Below are positions 1 through 11,016 of a stretch of 64,000 nt of DNA, piece after piece; position 1 is the stretch's first letter; each line of letters begins with the position of its first letter. A program made the translations under genes and the position numbers. Below the pieces are notes generated by a model. That model did not search any database. It was not told the origin of the DNA and was given only the letters and a program-made list of their open reading frames with translations. The DNA comes from Stentor coeruleus (lineage: Eukaryota; Ciliophora; Heterotrichea; Heterotrichida; Stentoridae): the NCBI GenBank assembly GCA_001970955.1, contig MPUH01000199.1, positions 1 to 64,000 of the forward strand. The letters are read 5' to 3'.

Positions 1-419
1 TTTGGCAAATGCTAAGAGGATTGATGAAAGTGTATCTGATATAATAATATTTTTTATGTAATCTATGCTAATAATTTCTCAATGCCTTCAATCTAATAGA
101 TTTCTTTTGCATAATTTCATATATTTGGATATCAATCAGACTTGTATTTTAACTCTTTGATAAATAAAGTCTTATCACAGTTATTATAATTTGATGTTTA
201 CTGTTTTTAATTTATGCTTGCTATGGATCTGCTTTTGCTTAAGATTAACTCAATTTGTTTTAAGTTTTAAGTTCGAAAAAATGCTTTTAAATTTCGATAA
301 ACATCATTATAATGCTAACTTAGTTATTATAATAATAGCTCATCTCAAGTTCTTTTGTCATAGTATCATCTTTCCATAAGACAGCATCTGGGAAAAAAAT
401 TCGATCCAAATAAATGCTG
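1..419. other. Gene-poor left edge
   Basis: AT-rich sequence with no supported gene. One short open frame starting near 191 is hydrophobic, begins at a non-ATG codon and has no recognisable motif, so I do not call it. The right end of this stretch passes into the decayed Rh-transporter copy. Confidence 0.5.
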
Positions 420-1545
420 AGTATATTTCAAAAATAATCCAAAAAATGTACCTGAGCCTATACTTAATCCTAAGAGCATAGAAGTTCATAAAATTGATCT
501 ATCACCTTATCTTCATTAGCAAAGCACAGTGAAAATATCATGGCAATTATACCAGGAATTTCATACAAATTATTTACCCCTGCTACAACTTGTAAACTTA
601 TCTTCTAGAAAAGGTAAATCCAAAAGTGATATTCCGCCTGTTAAAAAGCCAAGTAATAAAGCCCATCCAGGTTTATGGCAGAATGCACAAGCTGTTCCAG
701 CAGCTAACTACCAGAAAATATGGCATTAATTATTGAAACAATTGAAAATTTACCATTATTTGCAAACCTGAAATTATAAATGCTTCAACAGTACTCCCAA
801 AAAGAGCAATAACAATATTAGAAATAGCATAATAAAACTCTCCTTGAGTATCAGAAAGAGATGCATTAATCCCAGGCCAACTGAACCACAAATGCACAGT
901 ACCGATAAATACAAAAATGTTAGATATATAATTTGCCGAGTTGTATTTTGAATCTTTTCTTTATCAGGTCTATATGACAATGATGCAGACAAAGTGTATT
1001 TTGAATCTTTTCTTTATCAGGTCTATATGCCAATGATGCAGACAAAGTGAAAGCATGTAAAGTCATTCCCCCTCCGGCATCAATAGTCTTGGAGACATTG
1101 CTTAATAAATGCTCATTTAAAGCATAAAAAAAATATTCAAAGTGGCCATTATAAGCATTTATAATATGCTAACTTTACCAATAAACACTCAAAAACTAAC
1201 TAAGACCGCACCTTCACAGAAATCTGCACAAAGTAAATATTTCCCATCAATTATCAAAGTTAGACCTGACTTATCATTGTAGATTGCATCAATTATAAAA
1301 TCATAGACAAAATAAAATTCCGCTGCAAAAACGCCAATGATAAATTCTGGCCAAGTCCTATCCAACTATATCGCCTAAGAATCCATACAATAATGCGAAG
1401 CCAAAAAATATCAAGTGAACAAGCTGAAAGCTAGTATATATGAAATCTTCTGATCTAAAGAGTTTTCACAGATTGCATAGAATAGCAGCACTATTGCCTG
1501 CAAGGCAAAGGTTATTAATAGAGTCTTAAAGCCATTAAATTATTG
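420..1545 (-). pseudogene. Decayed copy of the Rh ammonium transporter gene
   Basis: Read on the minus strand, this stretch is collinear with the intact Rh-type transporter at 2360-3577. The segment around 430-470 matches the C-terminal transmembrane part. The segment around 500-600 matches the Gly-rich stretch before it. The segment around 770-900 matches the region after the SxExGK loop. The segment around 1040-1080 encodes LHAF followed by the same polar loop. The segment around 1510-1545 matches the N-terminus. The reading frame is broken by many stops and shifts, so no protein longer than about 70 residues survives. A 53-bp tandem duplication (942-1047) lies inside it. It is best explained as a tandem paralogue that has lost function; DNA similarity to the parent is patchy but in constant order. 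Confidence 0.8.
942..1047. repeat. 53-bp direct tandem duplication inside the Rh relic
   Basis: Two adjacent 53-nt copies (942-994 and 995-1047) differ at a single base (a/c). They have no spacer. The unit falls within the pseudogene and could be a real slip duplication or an assembly overlap that was not collapsed. Confidence 0.9.
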
Positions 1546-2359
1546 TATTATTTTGGAGAAAATATAAAAAGAATATGCAAAGTACTGCTTAAAAATATTG
1601 AACATTACCTACTTAAATAGATTTTTTTCAGTAACTCTATGTGAAATTAAATGCTGCTTTACGAATATAAAAGTAAGAAAGCAACGATTTTATAACAATT
1701 TTTAATCTGAAATTATTTCTTTAGCTTGATGAGAAATTTTCTTGTGTTATTAAAAAAATATATTATCTCATATATAACAAACATGATAATCATATTCGGC
1801 TAGAGAAATGAAAAATTAAATTATGCTATTAATCTTTATTTAATTTTTTCTTTCATATATAAAATAAACTGATCTCCAAAAGTTTAATTGACTTTATTTT
1901 TAAATGTGATATAATAGCAACCCCCTTGTAATAATAATTTTAAAATATATCAAGATAATTGCATAATGGTAAGTTTAAAAATTTTATGCTAAAAAATACT
2001 CTAAATTTTTACTTTTAAGCTTCATAGTAGGGGTTATAAAGACAGAACTTTGTCTGTCTGCATATATTCATTAGTTTGCGCCAGGTTTATCCTTAAAAGT
2101 GGAAAATTGCCTTTAGTAAAAGAATGCAAACGCGCGACATATAAAAGAGTAACAAATGTGTAAGATTTTTTTCAAATTATTATAGGGTTTAGAAATGATA
2201 ATTATGCAGATAATGATAAAAATACATTTTGTATCTTATTGCAAAATTTGAACCTAGTCAGTTTTCAATTCTTCCCATAATTAATTTTAGTATAAATTTA
2301 AATTATTATTATAATAATTATGAACTTTTTTGAAATTTTACTTAATACCTATTACTATT
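1546..2359. other. Intergenic, nothing recognised
   Basis: AT-rich spacer between the Rh relic and the 3' end of the intact Rh gene. I see homopolymer runs and short repeats but no coding frame, tRNA or clear regulatory element. A slightly GC-richer patch near 2030-2150 has no readable frame. Confidence 0.4.
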
Positions 2360-3577
2360 CTAATCCCGATCATCATTAATCGGTTTCATTAGAGGTTCAT
2401 GAACAGACTTTTGCTTAGAGTTGCAGTCAATCCAATGAATTTCATCAACAAAGAATTTTTCTGGGCCAATTTTTTCATGGGTTAATCTTAAAAATAATCC
2501 GAATATCGCCCCTGAAGCAATTGATAGTCCTAAAGTGCACAAGAGCCCATAAATTTGTGGCGCAATCTGCTCGCTACTGACTAAGAACAGAGAGAAAATC
2601 AAAGCGATTATTCCTGGAATACCATGAAGATTATGAATTCCAGAAACATCTTGAAGTCCAATTGTTTTTTCAAGCCAAGGGGTAAGCTTTTCAAAACCCC
2701 AAGAAGAGATTCCTCCAGTGACAAAACCAATAAAAAGACCCCAGCCAGGCTGATGCAAGATAACGCATGAAGTTCCTACAGCGACACCACCTGATAATGT
2801 TGCATTGATAACTGAAACCATTCCTAATTTGCCATCGTTTATTAAAGCTGAAACTATGAAGGCGCTAACTGTGCTGCCAAAAAGCCCAAAGACTGTATTT
2901 GAAATAGCGTAGTAAGAATCAGTGCCTGCTAAGGCTGCATTGAATCCAGGCCAGCTTGCCCATAACAATACAGTGCCTGTTACTGCGAAAATGTTGGAAT
3001 TATAGTTTGTTGAGTTTAGTTTGTGGTTTTTGCCTTTTTCAGGGGAAAATACCCATGAAGCAAATAATCCAAAATAGCAGCCAAATGCATGCAAAATTAG
3101 CCCACCACCAGAATCAATAGTTTTGATCATGTCAACTAATAAGTGTTCATTTACAGCATAAAAAAGAGGCTCAAAAGCAGCCATCACTAGCATCTGGGCT
3201 GTGCTTACTTTACCTATATAAGCTCCAAAACTTACAAGAACAGCACCTGCACAAAAATCAGCCCTTATAAGGAATTCGCCATCAAGCCTTACTTCAAAAG
3301 GCTTTGCTGATGCGTGAATCCAAGTGATAATCGAAGCATAAAGAATGAAAAATTCCGCTGCAAAGACTCCGATTATGAAATTTTGTGCAATTCCTGTCCA
3401 AGTATATCTACGAAGAAAGCCGTAAAGCAATGCGAATCCAACGAATATCATCAAGTGGGTGAATTCAAACATAGAGAAATCAAAGCTTGATTTATTCTCT
3501 ACGCTCCCAAATGCTGTATAAAAGACAAGCAGAATCACTTGGAATACGAGAGCTATAATAGGAAGACCTATAGCCAT
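2360..3577 (-). CDS. Rh-family ammonium transporter
   Basis: Predicted 405-residue polytopic membrane protein of the Amt/Mep/Rh superfamily, Rh branch, which conducts NH3/NH4+ (and possibly CO2) through a hydrophobic pore. It has the family's usual length (about 400-450 aa) and about 11-12 hydrophobic segments. Recognisable blocks are DSGGGLILHAFGCYFGL, which carries the first pore histidine, WASWPGFNAAL, GTSCVILHQPGWGLFIGF, and SGIHNLHGIPGII near the C-terminus, which carries the second histidine. The open frame extends 12 codons further upstream from a TTG, but the first ATG (MAIGLP) at 3577 is the sensible start. It ends with TAG. It is a single exon. A decayed paralogue lies immediately beyond its 3' end on the same strand, so this locus was once duplicated. 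The assignment is confident; plasma versus contractile-vacuole membrane location cannot be told. Confidence 0.93.
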   Translation of the reverse strand: MAIGLPIIALVFQVILLVFYTAFGSVENKSSFDFSMFEFTHLMIFVGFALLYGFLRRYTWTGIAQNFIIGVFAAEFFILYASIITWIHASAKPFEVRLDGEFLIRADFCAGAVLVSFGAYIGKVSTAQMLVMAAFEPLFYAVNEHLLVDMIKTIDSGGGLILHAFGCYFGLFASWVFSPEKGKNHKLNSTNYNSNIFAVTGTVLLWASWPGFNAALAGTDSYYAISNTVFGLFGSTVSAFIVSALINDGKLGMVSVINATLSGGVAVGTSCVILHQPGWGLFIGFVTGGISSWGFEKLTPWLEKTIGLQDVSGIHNLHGIPGIIALIFSLFLVSSEQIAPQIYGLLCTLGLSIASGAIFGLFLRLTHEKIGPEKFFVDEIHWIDCNSKQKSVHEPLMKPINDDRD

Positions 3578-3969
3578 TAATTTAATTACCTTGTTGAAGT
3601 GTAATATACACAATACGAATATTTATCGAATTTATATTTGCATTTAAGAGTAAATTTTCAACAAGGCAGAGCTTATTAATTAAGTCTTCTGCATAATTAA
3701 CGGCAAGTTGAAGATTAAGTCTGCAATTTCTGCCCTAAACAAATTTGACGATTAACTTTATAAGTAGGCTCAGAATATTCTTAGTCTAATCAGCATACCT
3801 ATGAATGATATCAAAAAATTCAATCTTGCACTTTAAAAGAATTTGATTAGTAACATCACTTTATTATTTATAAATTTTAGATGCTCGGCAAAAAACTTGA
3901 TGTAGATGCACTTTAGTTTAGAGAAGGCAGATTTTCAGGTCTAAAACCTTGAATAAGAGAAATCTTATA

Positions 3970-4063
3970 TTCTTTCAGAGAGTTTAAAGTACAACAATAG
4001 AGTAGTAAATATTAAGTTCTTTCAGAGAGTTTAAAGTACAACAATAGAGTAGCAAATATTAAG
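3970..4063. repeat. 47-bp direct tandem duplication
   Basis: Copies at 3970-4016 and 4017-4063 are immediately adjacent and differ at one base (agtag/agcag context). They lie in non-coding spacer. Confidence 0.9.
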
Positions 4064-4645
4064 TGCATTAATAATCACTTTTATATAAATTATGATACCG
4101 TATAGAAATATAATATTAGAATTTATGTTAGCTTAACTTTGGTAAATATAACTTTAATATTTCTTTCATTGCAATCATAGATAATAAAAAATCAGCTTAA
4201 TGCTACTTTCGTAAAAAAAAATCTTTGCAGTCAATTTAATTAGGTAATAATTCTTTATAGCTCATAATTTGTCCCCTACTATTCTTCCTAATTCTAGATT
4301 AATTCAAACAGAATTAAATATTCAGCGATAAACAATCTATCGATATTTTTTCATTAAGCCATTAATATCATCATGTTAATCCTACGGTTTATGCCTTTCT
4401 TAATCTTGGTTTACGTTTTAATGTATTTTAAAATGCTTCAATACTTTGTGTATTTAGAATAACTGCCTGTTATATGAGTGATGCTCATTTTGATAAGTAG
4501 TATTTTTAAATATATTCTCTCTATTTATCACTAGCAATAATTTTTAAAATATACCCTTCTACTATGATTTATAATAGTATGGCTCTATCTCTTTCTCAAA
4601 ATTTTTATAAAATTAGTTAGACTTCATCTAATAATACCATTATCC

Positions 4646-4760
4646 CTCTCCGGTTGTATTTATTTTCAATCATGTATTTGTGAATTTCAACTATAGTTCC
4701 TTNCTCTCCGGTTGTATTTATTTTCAATCATGTATTTGTGAATTTCAACTATAGTTCCTT
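4646..4760. repeat. 57-bp identical copies flanking a single N (contig join)
   Basis: The 57 nt before the N at 4703 (4646-4702) are repeated exactly after it (4704-4760). This is the signature of two contigs with an unresolved terminal overlap joined by one N, not a biological repeat. The true sequence very probably has one copy. Confidence 0.9.
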
Positions 4761-5419
4761 ACCCTATAACTTCAATTTTATATTAATATAAAATTGAAGC
4801 TGATATCCTAAATTTTGTGTATATTTAGTGGCATAGAATATATCAAGCATATATTCAAAAGAAGCTGCCTTAATACTTGTATTGACGTAAAATTAATAAA
4901 GTAAGAAAGCAGATATTTTTAAGGGTATAAACTGCTTAATCATAGGTTTGAAAAATTTTAATAATGTAGCCCGCTTATTTTAAGTCTAATTAAAATTAAG
5001 AATTCTTAATTATGCATATGCAATTAAATATATAAACTATGCAGGCAAAAAAATAAACTTTCCTCAAAAGTAGTTTTATGGCTTGGAAAGCTGAAACCAG
5101 TAAAATATTGTGTGATAAGTAAAGTCTTTTAACTTTTATTTTATAATTTTTCAAGTATACTATAATATATGCACATGAATATTTTAAAAAATACCTTGAA
5201 AATATCACATATATTTGAAACAACGTAAATTAGCAAAAGCAATCGAAGCAAGGTTTATTGAGCAGAATAATTCTAGTTAAGAAAAAAAAAATTCAAAGTA
5301 AAATTTAAAATAATTAACTTGTTTTTTCATAACTTAATATTAATTTAAGTCAGTGCCAGCAACATAACTTAAAGATTAAATTTAAAAATTGTCAAAATTT
5401 ATATAAACCACATTAATTA

Positions 5420-7330
5420 TTACCTTTCGTTTGAGTTTCCCTGTGGCCTCAGTATATTAAAATATGATCCAACCTGGCTTATACAATTCTTAGCTTCTTG
5501 AGGATTTCTTAAAGTATAGCTAAAGACAAATTCACTCGTATTTTTAAAATAAAACGTTAAAGTGCTTTGTGAACTTCGCTTAGATGTAATTTTTAGTAAG
5601 TCCTTGATTTTTGCGTGTTCTATTAAAATGCTCACTGGTGTATCTTCACTAGCATTAGGCTTGTCATCGAAAGGTGTAGACAAAAGTACTTCAGTTCTAG
5701 TAACAATTATTATATAATCCTCTGGATAAATTGACGATAGCTCCCTATCAAATTTTTTTCCATAATAAAAAGAAACACTATTGTCATGTTTCCAAGCGTC
5801 AAGCTTCTTTTTGTAAATGAGGTTAGATTTATAAACTGTGGAATTCCTACTATTGATCGTAGTTTCTGGCAGTTCATCTTGTTTAAAGTTTATAGCTTGA
5901 AAAGCATTCCCAGCATAAGACAAAGCCGATTTAACTTTTCCCATAAAACTTCTTCTCAAGCTATTCAGCCTACGCTTTAATACATAAGACACTCTAGGCC
6001 CTTCAGGGTTGCAAACCATACAATATTCAGCATTATGCCCATCAAACTCAAGTTTTGCACTATATGCCATTTCATGGCAAGCAAAATACCCTCCTTCTAC
6101 AATGCTCACATATGGGAAAGACTTTTTAAAAAACGCTTTAAGCAGTCCTTCAATCATGTTTTGAACGACGTCTGTTTCAGAATCCTCATTTCCATTGTAT
6201 CTAAACCCTCTTGACCCCAGTAATGTGATATGAAAAGTTTCCTTTAAATCTCTATATTGGTCAGGTATTGAAACAAGTGTATCAACGTCTTGATAAGCTC
6301 TAGAGTCTAACGGTAAAGTATTAGGAATCATCCCAGCCTCTCTTTCAACTTCTGTTCTACAATCAATGATAATCAAAGGTACCGGATGATTAGACTTAGA
6401 GCACCATATGCACGTGGCTTTACTATTAGAGCATGAAGCACAAGTAGCTAATACTGGAAAACACCTTTGAATTATCTCTCTTGGCTGGATAGTCAGACAA
6501 GACTGGCTATCGAATTTAGTGATTTCTTGATCAATGTTCGAAAGATTATAAAAATCTGTGAAGTACAAGTTTATGTACAATGAATAAGGAAGATTGCGTT
6601 TCAATTCCCCAGCACGAATTAAAACTTCATCAAGATCTTTTTGAGTGCTTATTGTTAGTTCTGAAATAGTTTGGGCAATTGATGAAGGGTCTGACCTTAG
6701 AATTGTTTGTCGATTTTTAAGCAAAAATGCACTTGCAATGAACATAATAAAAAGTCTATCGTTTTCGTCCATATAGCTTTCCCATAATCCGTATACAATT
6801 TCCAGGTCTTGAATTTTGCTATATACACTTTACCTGGCAAGCAAAGTTAGAAACCAGGGCATGCAGTAGAGTTCAGGTTCAATATTGTATGCAGCTAAAA
6901 AAATGCTAACTTCTGGATCGTAGTAACGGATAAGGAGCCTAAAGAGCAAGAATTGAGCCTGCAAAGCTTTGAATTCCTTGTCTACAAACATGCAAGGAAG
7001 GTAGTTTTTGACAAAATTTTTAAAATAGCAATACACCTTGCAGAGACTTAAACCTTCCCGCATAAATATCATAAAAGGTGCAAGAACTTCATTAAGGCCT
7101 TGCTTATAGAAAATTTGCTCTTGTTTACAGTAAAATGTGAGTAAAAGCTCAAGCATGCTTTTTTCGTTTTTGTTTAAGAGTTTATTCCGAGTCCTTTCTG
7201 CATCTGTTTTTATAACTCGTTGGTTGGGCATGTCAAGTGAGCAATTGATTGCGAAATCTAATGGCTCTTCAGGAAGAAGAAAAGCTTTCCACTTTTGGAC
7301 TCGGCTGATTCTGCTATCTCCTCTTTTCAT
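5420..7330 (-). CDS. TBC1D23-like protein (TBC + rhodanese-like domains)
   Basis: One gene of two exons joined by a 15-nt intron at 6819-6833 (minus-strand gtaaagtgtatatag). Spliced, it reads through as ...LTLLASKIQDLEIVYGLW..., giving 631 residues. Residues about 15-215 are a TBC Rab-GAP domain. An IKTDAERT block supplies the arginine finger and FYKQGLNE the glutamine finger. About 285-312 is a CxxCx6CxxC cluster, a probable zinc site. About 305-415 is a rhodanese-like domain beginning IIIDCRTEVERE, without an obvious catalytic Cys. About 520-630 is a PH-like C-terminal region. This order matches TBC1D23, a trans-Golgi tether that captures endosome-derived vesicles via golgins. Human TBC1D23, as I recall, lacks the catalytic fingers; this one keeps them. 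It is divergent from the gene at 7478, 147 bp apart. Confidence 0.85.
6819..6833 (-). other. 15-nt intron in TBC1D23-like gene
   Basis: Minus-strand sequence gtaaagtgtatatag. Phase 2: if retained, the frame reads AGG TAA and stops at once. Removal restores a continuous TBC domain. Confidence 0.95.
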
Positions 7331-7477
7331 TATTACTATAAAAAATACTTGGAGTAAGCTTATTTAAGAAAAGGTTATGAAATTATGAGAATTTATAAAA
7401 TAGTGTAGAAAAATCTACAATTAAAAGAAAGGAGAATCTGAAAATTAAATAAATTCTTAAGTATAAGTGACTTTGGA
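7331..7477. promoter_or_regulatory. Divergent intergenic region of TBC1D23-like and coiled-coil genes
   Basis: Only 147 bp separate the two divergent start codons, so both promoters must lie here or overlap. The region is AT-rich with no motif I can name. Confidence 0.45.
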
Positions 7478-8059
7478 ATGAAGAAAAGCGATATTTGCAT
7501 TTTTAATCAGAGGGATTATGCTGATTTAATAGATGGGGATTCTTATAAAATGGAGGATATGGAAAATGTTTTAAAAAACGCGCGGCTTTTAAAATTTACT
7601 CAGTCAATTTTTGAATTTCTTGTTGATATGCTAAAGAAATTCTCTGAGTTCCCTTATAATCAACTAGATAATTTGAGTGAGGATGAATACGAACTGATTT
7701 ATAAATACCATAAAAATGCTATACTGCGCTTTTGTAAAAACTTTATTAAGAAATACTTCAAGATGATTAAGGAATTAAACTTAGAAAAAGCATTCCATGA
7801 CTTAAATATTGATAAATACAAGAAAGAAATCGAAAGAAACTTTAAGCTTGATCAAGAAGAATCCAAGCTACTAAATAATTTAGTTAAGGGAAAAAAAGAT
7901 CCTATAAGCTCGCTTAATTTAAAAACACAAAATGAGTTATTAAGGAAGAGAATTCAAGAGACTGCAGAAGAAATCAAAACACTTGAGCAAGAAAAAAAAG
8001 AGCTCTTTGAAGTTATACTACAAGATAGGATAATCCTCATCACAAGTTTGAATAACTAA
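7478..8059 (+). CDS. Small coiled-coil protein of unknown function
   Basis: 193-residue soluble protein. The first 110 residues are predicted mostly helical. From about residue 115 to 185 there is a charged Lys/Glu-rich heptad-like stretch, containing EEIKTLEQEKKELFE, typical of a coiled coil. It has no signal peptide or membrane segment. The start is an ATG at 7478, the stop TAA, and there is no intron. It sits head to head with the TBC1D23-like gene, but no functional link can be drawn from position alone. I do not recognise the family. Confidence 0.75.
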   Translation: MKKSDICIFNQRDYADLIDGDSYKMEDMENVLKNARLLKFTQSIFEFLVDMLKKFSEFPYNQLDNLSEDEYELIYKYHKNAILRFCKNFIKKYFKMIKELNLEKAFHDLNIDKYKKEIERNFKLDQEESKLLNNLVKGKKDPISSLNLKTQNELLRKRIQETAEEIKTLEQEKKELFEVILQDRIILITSLNN

Positions 8060-8988
8060 AATATTAAGATAAATATTTCTTACAGGTTATTTGATTTATT
8101 AGAATTTTAAGGTGTAAAGATTATTCACTTAAGCTATAACAATTTTTTAATTGCATTGAATCATAAGTAGCAGTAATTTGATAATCAATAAGAAAATGCT
8201 GTTGAATAGTGAAAAAAATAATTGATAGATAAGCAAATCAAGAAATTTAATAAATAGTACTTGAAAAAGTGGTCACTGGCTATCACTAACTTTTTGCCAA
8301 AATTTTATAAGCCCTCATTATAAGGTTTTGAAATTTTTAGCTAAATATGTAGATTTATTCTACTCATTACATAAGCAAATAATTTTTTTCGCAAGGTTCT
8401 TCTTGATACGAACAAGCTTAAAGATAGCGATTAACATTAGTGGCGTTGGTTAAAATTTAGTGACAGAAGCACATTTCATTGAAGAAAAAAGTATTTATAA
8501 ATTAAATAATGGAGCTAATATGATTAAGAATATAAGGGTGAAAAGAACAATGCCATTAAAGACGGTAAGTTAAGTAAAATTTTCGATGTAAATTATATAT
8601 TACCAGTTTTCAGCCATCTTGAAGTAGCAAATACATTAACAGACTAATTCAATTTGTTAAACTAGATCCTAAATTTCCAGCTGGCTCTTGCCGATTTACC
8701 ATGGTGAAAGTTTGACTGCTTTATATTTTAAATTTTAAGTTCGAACATATATTTTTGATAATTGCATAAGAGGAAATAAAGGATTAATTTGCAAAATGAT
8801 TTTGAGATATATTCAAAATACAATAGTGTTGAAAATTATTAAGTATTGAATTGTTTATGTCCTTCAAATAAACCCTTCTTAAATTTATATAGCATCATTA
8901 TATAATTTCACTAAGAAATACTCACTCTCAATCATTTTAGCATAAAAATATAGAAAACTGTTTACTATTATAGATTAAAATATATAAT
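8060..8988. other. Intergenic with possible decayed coding sequence
   Basis: Around 8250-8740 the DNA is less repetitive and slightly richer in G+C than true spacer, and short frames look coding-like but are interrupted every 20-40 codons. It may be a dead gene or transposase remnant; I could not name it. The last 200 nt before 8989 are plain AT-rich upstream sequence. Confidence 0.35.
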
Positions 8989-11016
8989 ATGGGTTGTACG
9001 CAAGCATCTGAAATGCCTTTGTCTTTAGTCCAGATGAAAAGATGTGATGCACTGAATTTGTCATTCTCACAAATCAGCTCACTTAATAGTAGTTACGGAG
9101 TTTATACTGATGATACCCAGAAAGGTCAAATACAACCACAAAAGCTCGCATTGAAGATTATTACACGCTATGCTAACTTAATTATATTTCGCACACTATA
9201 CTGCTCTTTTAAGTACTGGAAGTGGGAGAAGGTTGGAAACTTAAAGTATATTGAAAGCATTCCCACTTTTTACTTGGAAAGTAGAGAGATTTCGAGTATC
9301 ATTCCAGAAGAGGACAATGAAGTAATTGAAAATATTGAAAATATTGAAGAGGGTAAGAAAGATAATGATATAATCAATCTGAGTACTTTGCATTGTGAGT
9401 ATAAGTATTCAGTAAATCCTTTATTACTTCACTCATTCACTAAATTCTCCAAACCAATGATTCAAATAAATTCAGCCTTCAACATAGATTCGGTTAGTTT
9501 TCAAACATTTTCCAAGCCTCGTACATCTCTTCTTCAAAAATACTTAAAAAAAAAAACTATTACCTCTGCTTTTGCCAAACCTTCTAGCTTATGCTTAGTA
9601 ATCCAAAAAATTTCTTTTTTCTCACTTAGCATCGTCGAAAAAAAGCCAACCATAATTCCTATGATCTCTACAAAGCCTAATCTTCTAAGATCCTTAACTC
9701 AATCATTCACTACCTTTTCTTCAAGCAAAAAAACAGCAAAAATCTATGAAAAAACTCTTTCAGTCTCTTCAAATGCCATAAAAGACACTTATAAATTTCA
9801 TAAGTCTTTATCTTTATTACCAAATACTTTATTACTTTCACTTCAAGCTAAAGACCAAACGAAAGTCATCAGCAACTTGTCTTTTATTATTAAAACTTGT
9901 GAAAATCTTTCTGAGAAGAAGCATTTACTAGATAAAAAGGAACTAAATGATGGGATTATCCCAAGAAACATGGGAGAATTTGTTGTTGATTATCTAAATA
10001 GGCAATTCGGTATCCAAGCTGTTGGGCAAAAAATGCTCAATAAGTTTATGAATACTTTGGAGAAGTTTAAAGATCACAAATATGCAAAAATATACTGTAG
10101 GATGCTTGGAGTGCATTGTAAAAGTCCTTTGCCACTAAATTTAGTTGTTTATTTATGCAAGGCTAGAGCAGATTTTACAAAAATGATTGAAATTAAAAAT
10201 AAGATGATTGCAAAATTTGCATATGGGCAAAGAAAAGATATGTCTGAAGACTTAGAAGAAGGGGGAACTGCTATGCTCGATACAATCCTTGAGTATTTTC
10301 ATAAGAATTTTAAACAAAAGTTTACGCTTGATTTATTGCTTCAAGAAATCTGCCCACCTAAAGCAAATCAATTAGATTTTCTACTTTTTTATGCTAGTTA
10401 TAGGCTTAGCAAACTTGGACAAAACACTCTTTTGGGTAATGACAGACATGAAATTCTCTGTCAATTAGAAAATTTATATGATTTTACATTAAGCCCAGAT
10501 CAGCGTACTCACATACAAAATTTTGTTTATAAAGAAGATCTTAAAACTATTAATTCAAGACTTAACATTCAAGTTTATCAGCAAAACAGTTTAAATTCCT
10601 ATAACTTTGTAACCAAATCTCACTTTCTTACTATAATTATGAATACTTATAAAAAAATAAAAAAAGACTTTTTACGAATTTTGATAGCAGTTTATGCAAG
10701 TTTCGAAGATATAGATTTTGATCATTTTACCGCGATGGTAAAAGAGGTTGAACCTAATTTCTCATTGGAATTTATAAGCTTTTTATATAGCAGGGCAAAA
10801 GAAATGGATAACGGATTGAAAGTTAGTCAGGAAACTTTTGTTCATTTGATGATTTATTATGCTGCAGGATGTTTGAAAGAATTTCGTAATTTTTATATAG
10901 ATTATTCGTTGTTCAATTTGGGAACAAATCAAAGGAGAGTTGATTATGCAGATATGTGCATTAAGCCAAAAGATGCATTTGATCTTCGCTCTCCTATAAC
11001 TAAGGTTAAACAATGA
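8989..11016 (+). CDS. Unknown 675-aa protein with MGC N-terminus
   Basis: Long single-exon gene, ATG at 8989, TGA stop. The N-terminus MGCTQASE has Gly2 and Cys3, so N-myristoylation plus palmitoylation is plausible and would place the protein on a membrane. Residues about 140-300 are rich in Ser/Thr/Phe/Lys and look disordered. The section from about 320 to the end is well-behaved helical sequence, including LRILIAVYASFEDIDFDHF, which faintly recalls an EF-hand pair without a canonical DxDxDG loop. There is no membrane span or catalytic motif. The use of TGA as the final codon supports the standard genetic code (the next in-frame stop is only four codons on, so this alone does not prove it). 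Family not recognised. Confidence 0.8.
   Translation: MGCTQASEMPLSLVQMKRCDALNLSFSQISSLNSSYGVYTDDTQKGQIQPQKLALKIITRYANLIIFRTLYCSFKYWKWEKVGNLKYIESIPTFYLESREISSIIPEEDNEVIENIENIEEGKKDNDIINLSTLHCEYKYSVNPLLLHSFTKFSKPMIQINSAFNIDSVSFQTFSKPRTSLLQKYLKKKTITSAFAKPSSLCLVIQKISFFSLSIVEKKPTIIPMISTKPNLLRSLTQSFTTFSSSKKTAKIYEKTLSVSSNAIKDTYKFHKSLSLLPNTLLLSLQAKDQTKVISNLSFIIKTCENLSEKKHLLDKKELNDGIIPRNMGEFVVDYLNRQFGIQAVGQKMLNKFMNTLEKFKDHKYAKIYCRMLGVHCKSPLPLNLVVYLCKARADFTKMIEIKNKMIAKFAYGQRKDMSEDLEEGGTAMLDTILEYFHKNFKQKFTLDLLLQEICPPKANQLDFLLFYASYRLSKLGQNTLLGNDRHEILCQLENLYDFTLSPDQRTHIQNFVYKEDLKTINSRLNIQVYQQNSLNSYNFVTKSHFLTIIMNTYKKIKKDFLRILIAVYASFEDIDFDHFTAMVKEVEPNFSLEFISFLYSRAKEMDNGLKVSQETFVHLMIYYAAGCLKEFRNFYIDYSLFNLGTNQRRVDYADMCIKPKDAFDLRSPITKVKQ

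Larger units (their letters stand above)
3578..5419. other. Intergenic spacer with two local duplications
   Basis: About 1.8 kb without a supported gene. It holds a 47-bp tandem duplication (3970-4063) and a single-N assembly join flanked by 57-bp identical copies (4646-4760). A 75-codon minus-strand frame around 4996-5223 is low-complexity and hydrophobic and is not called. Confidence 0.5.

Noticed and set aside
6773-6829. Two separate genes for the TBC and rhodanese parts, and similar splits in PKG-1, the SNF1-like kinase, Myb, 46962 and 56276
   Set aside because: Each gap is explained exactly by a 15-nt intron; splicing gives continuous conserved domains.
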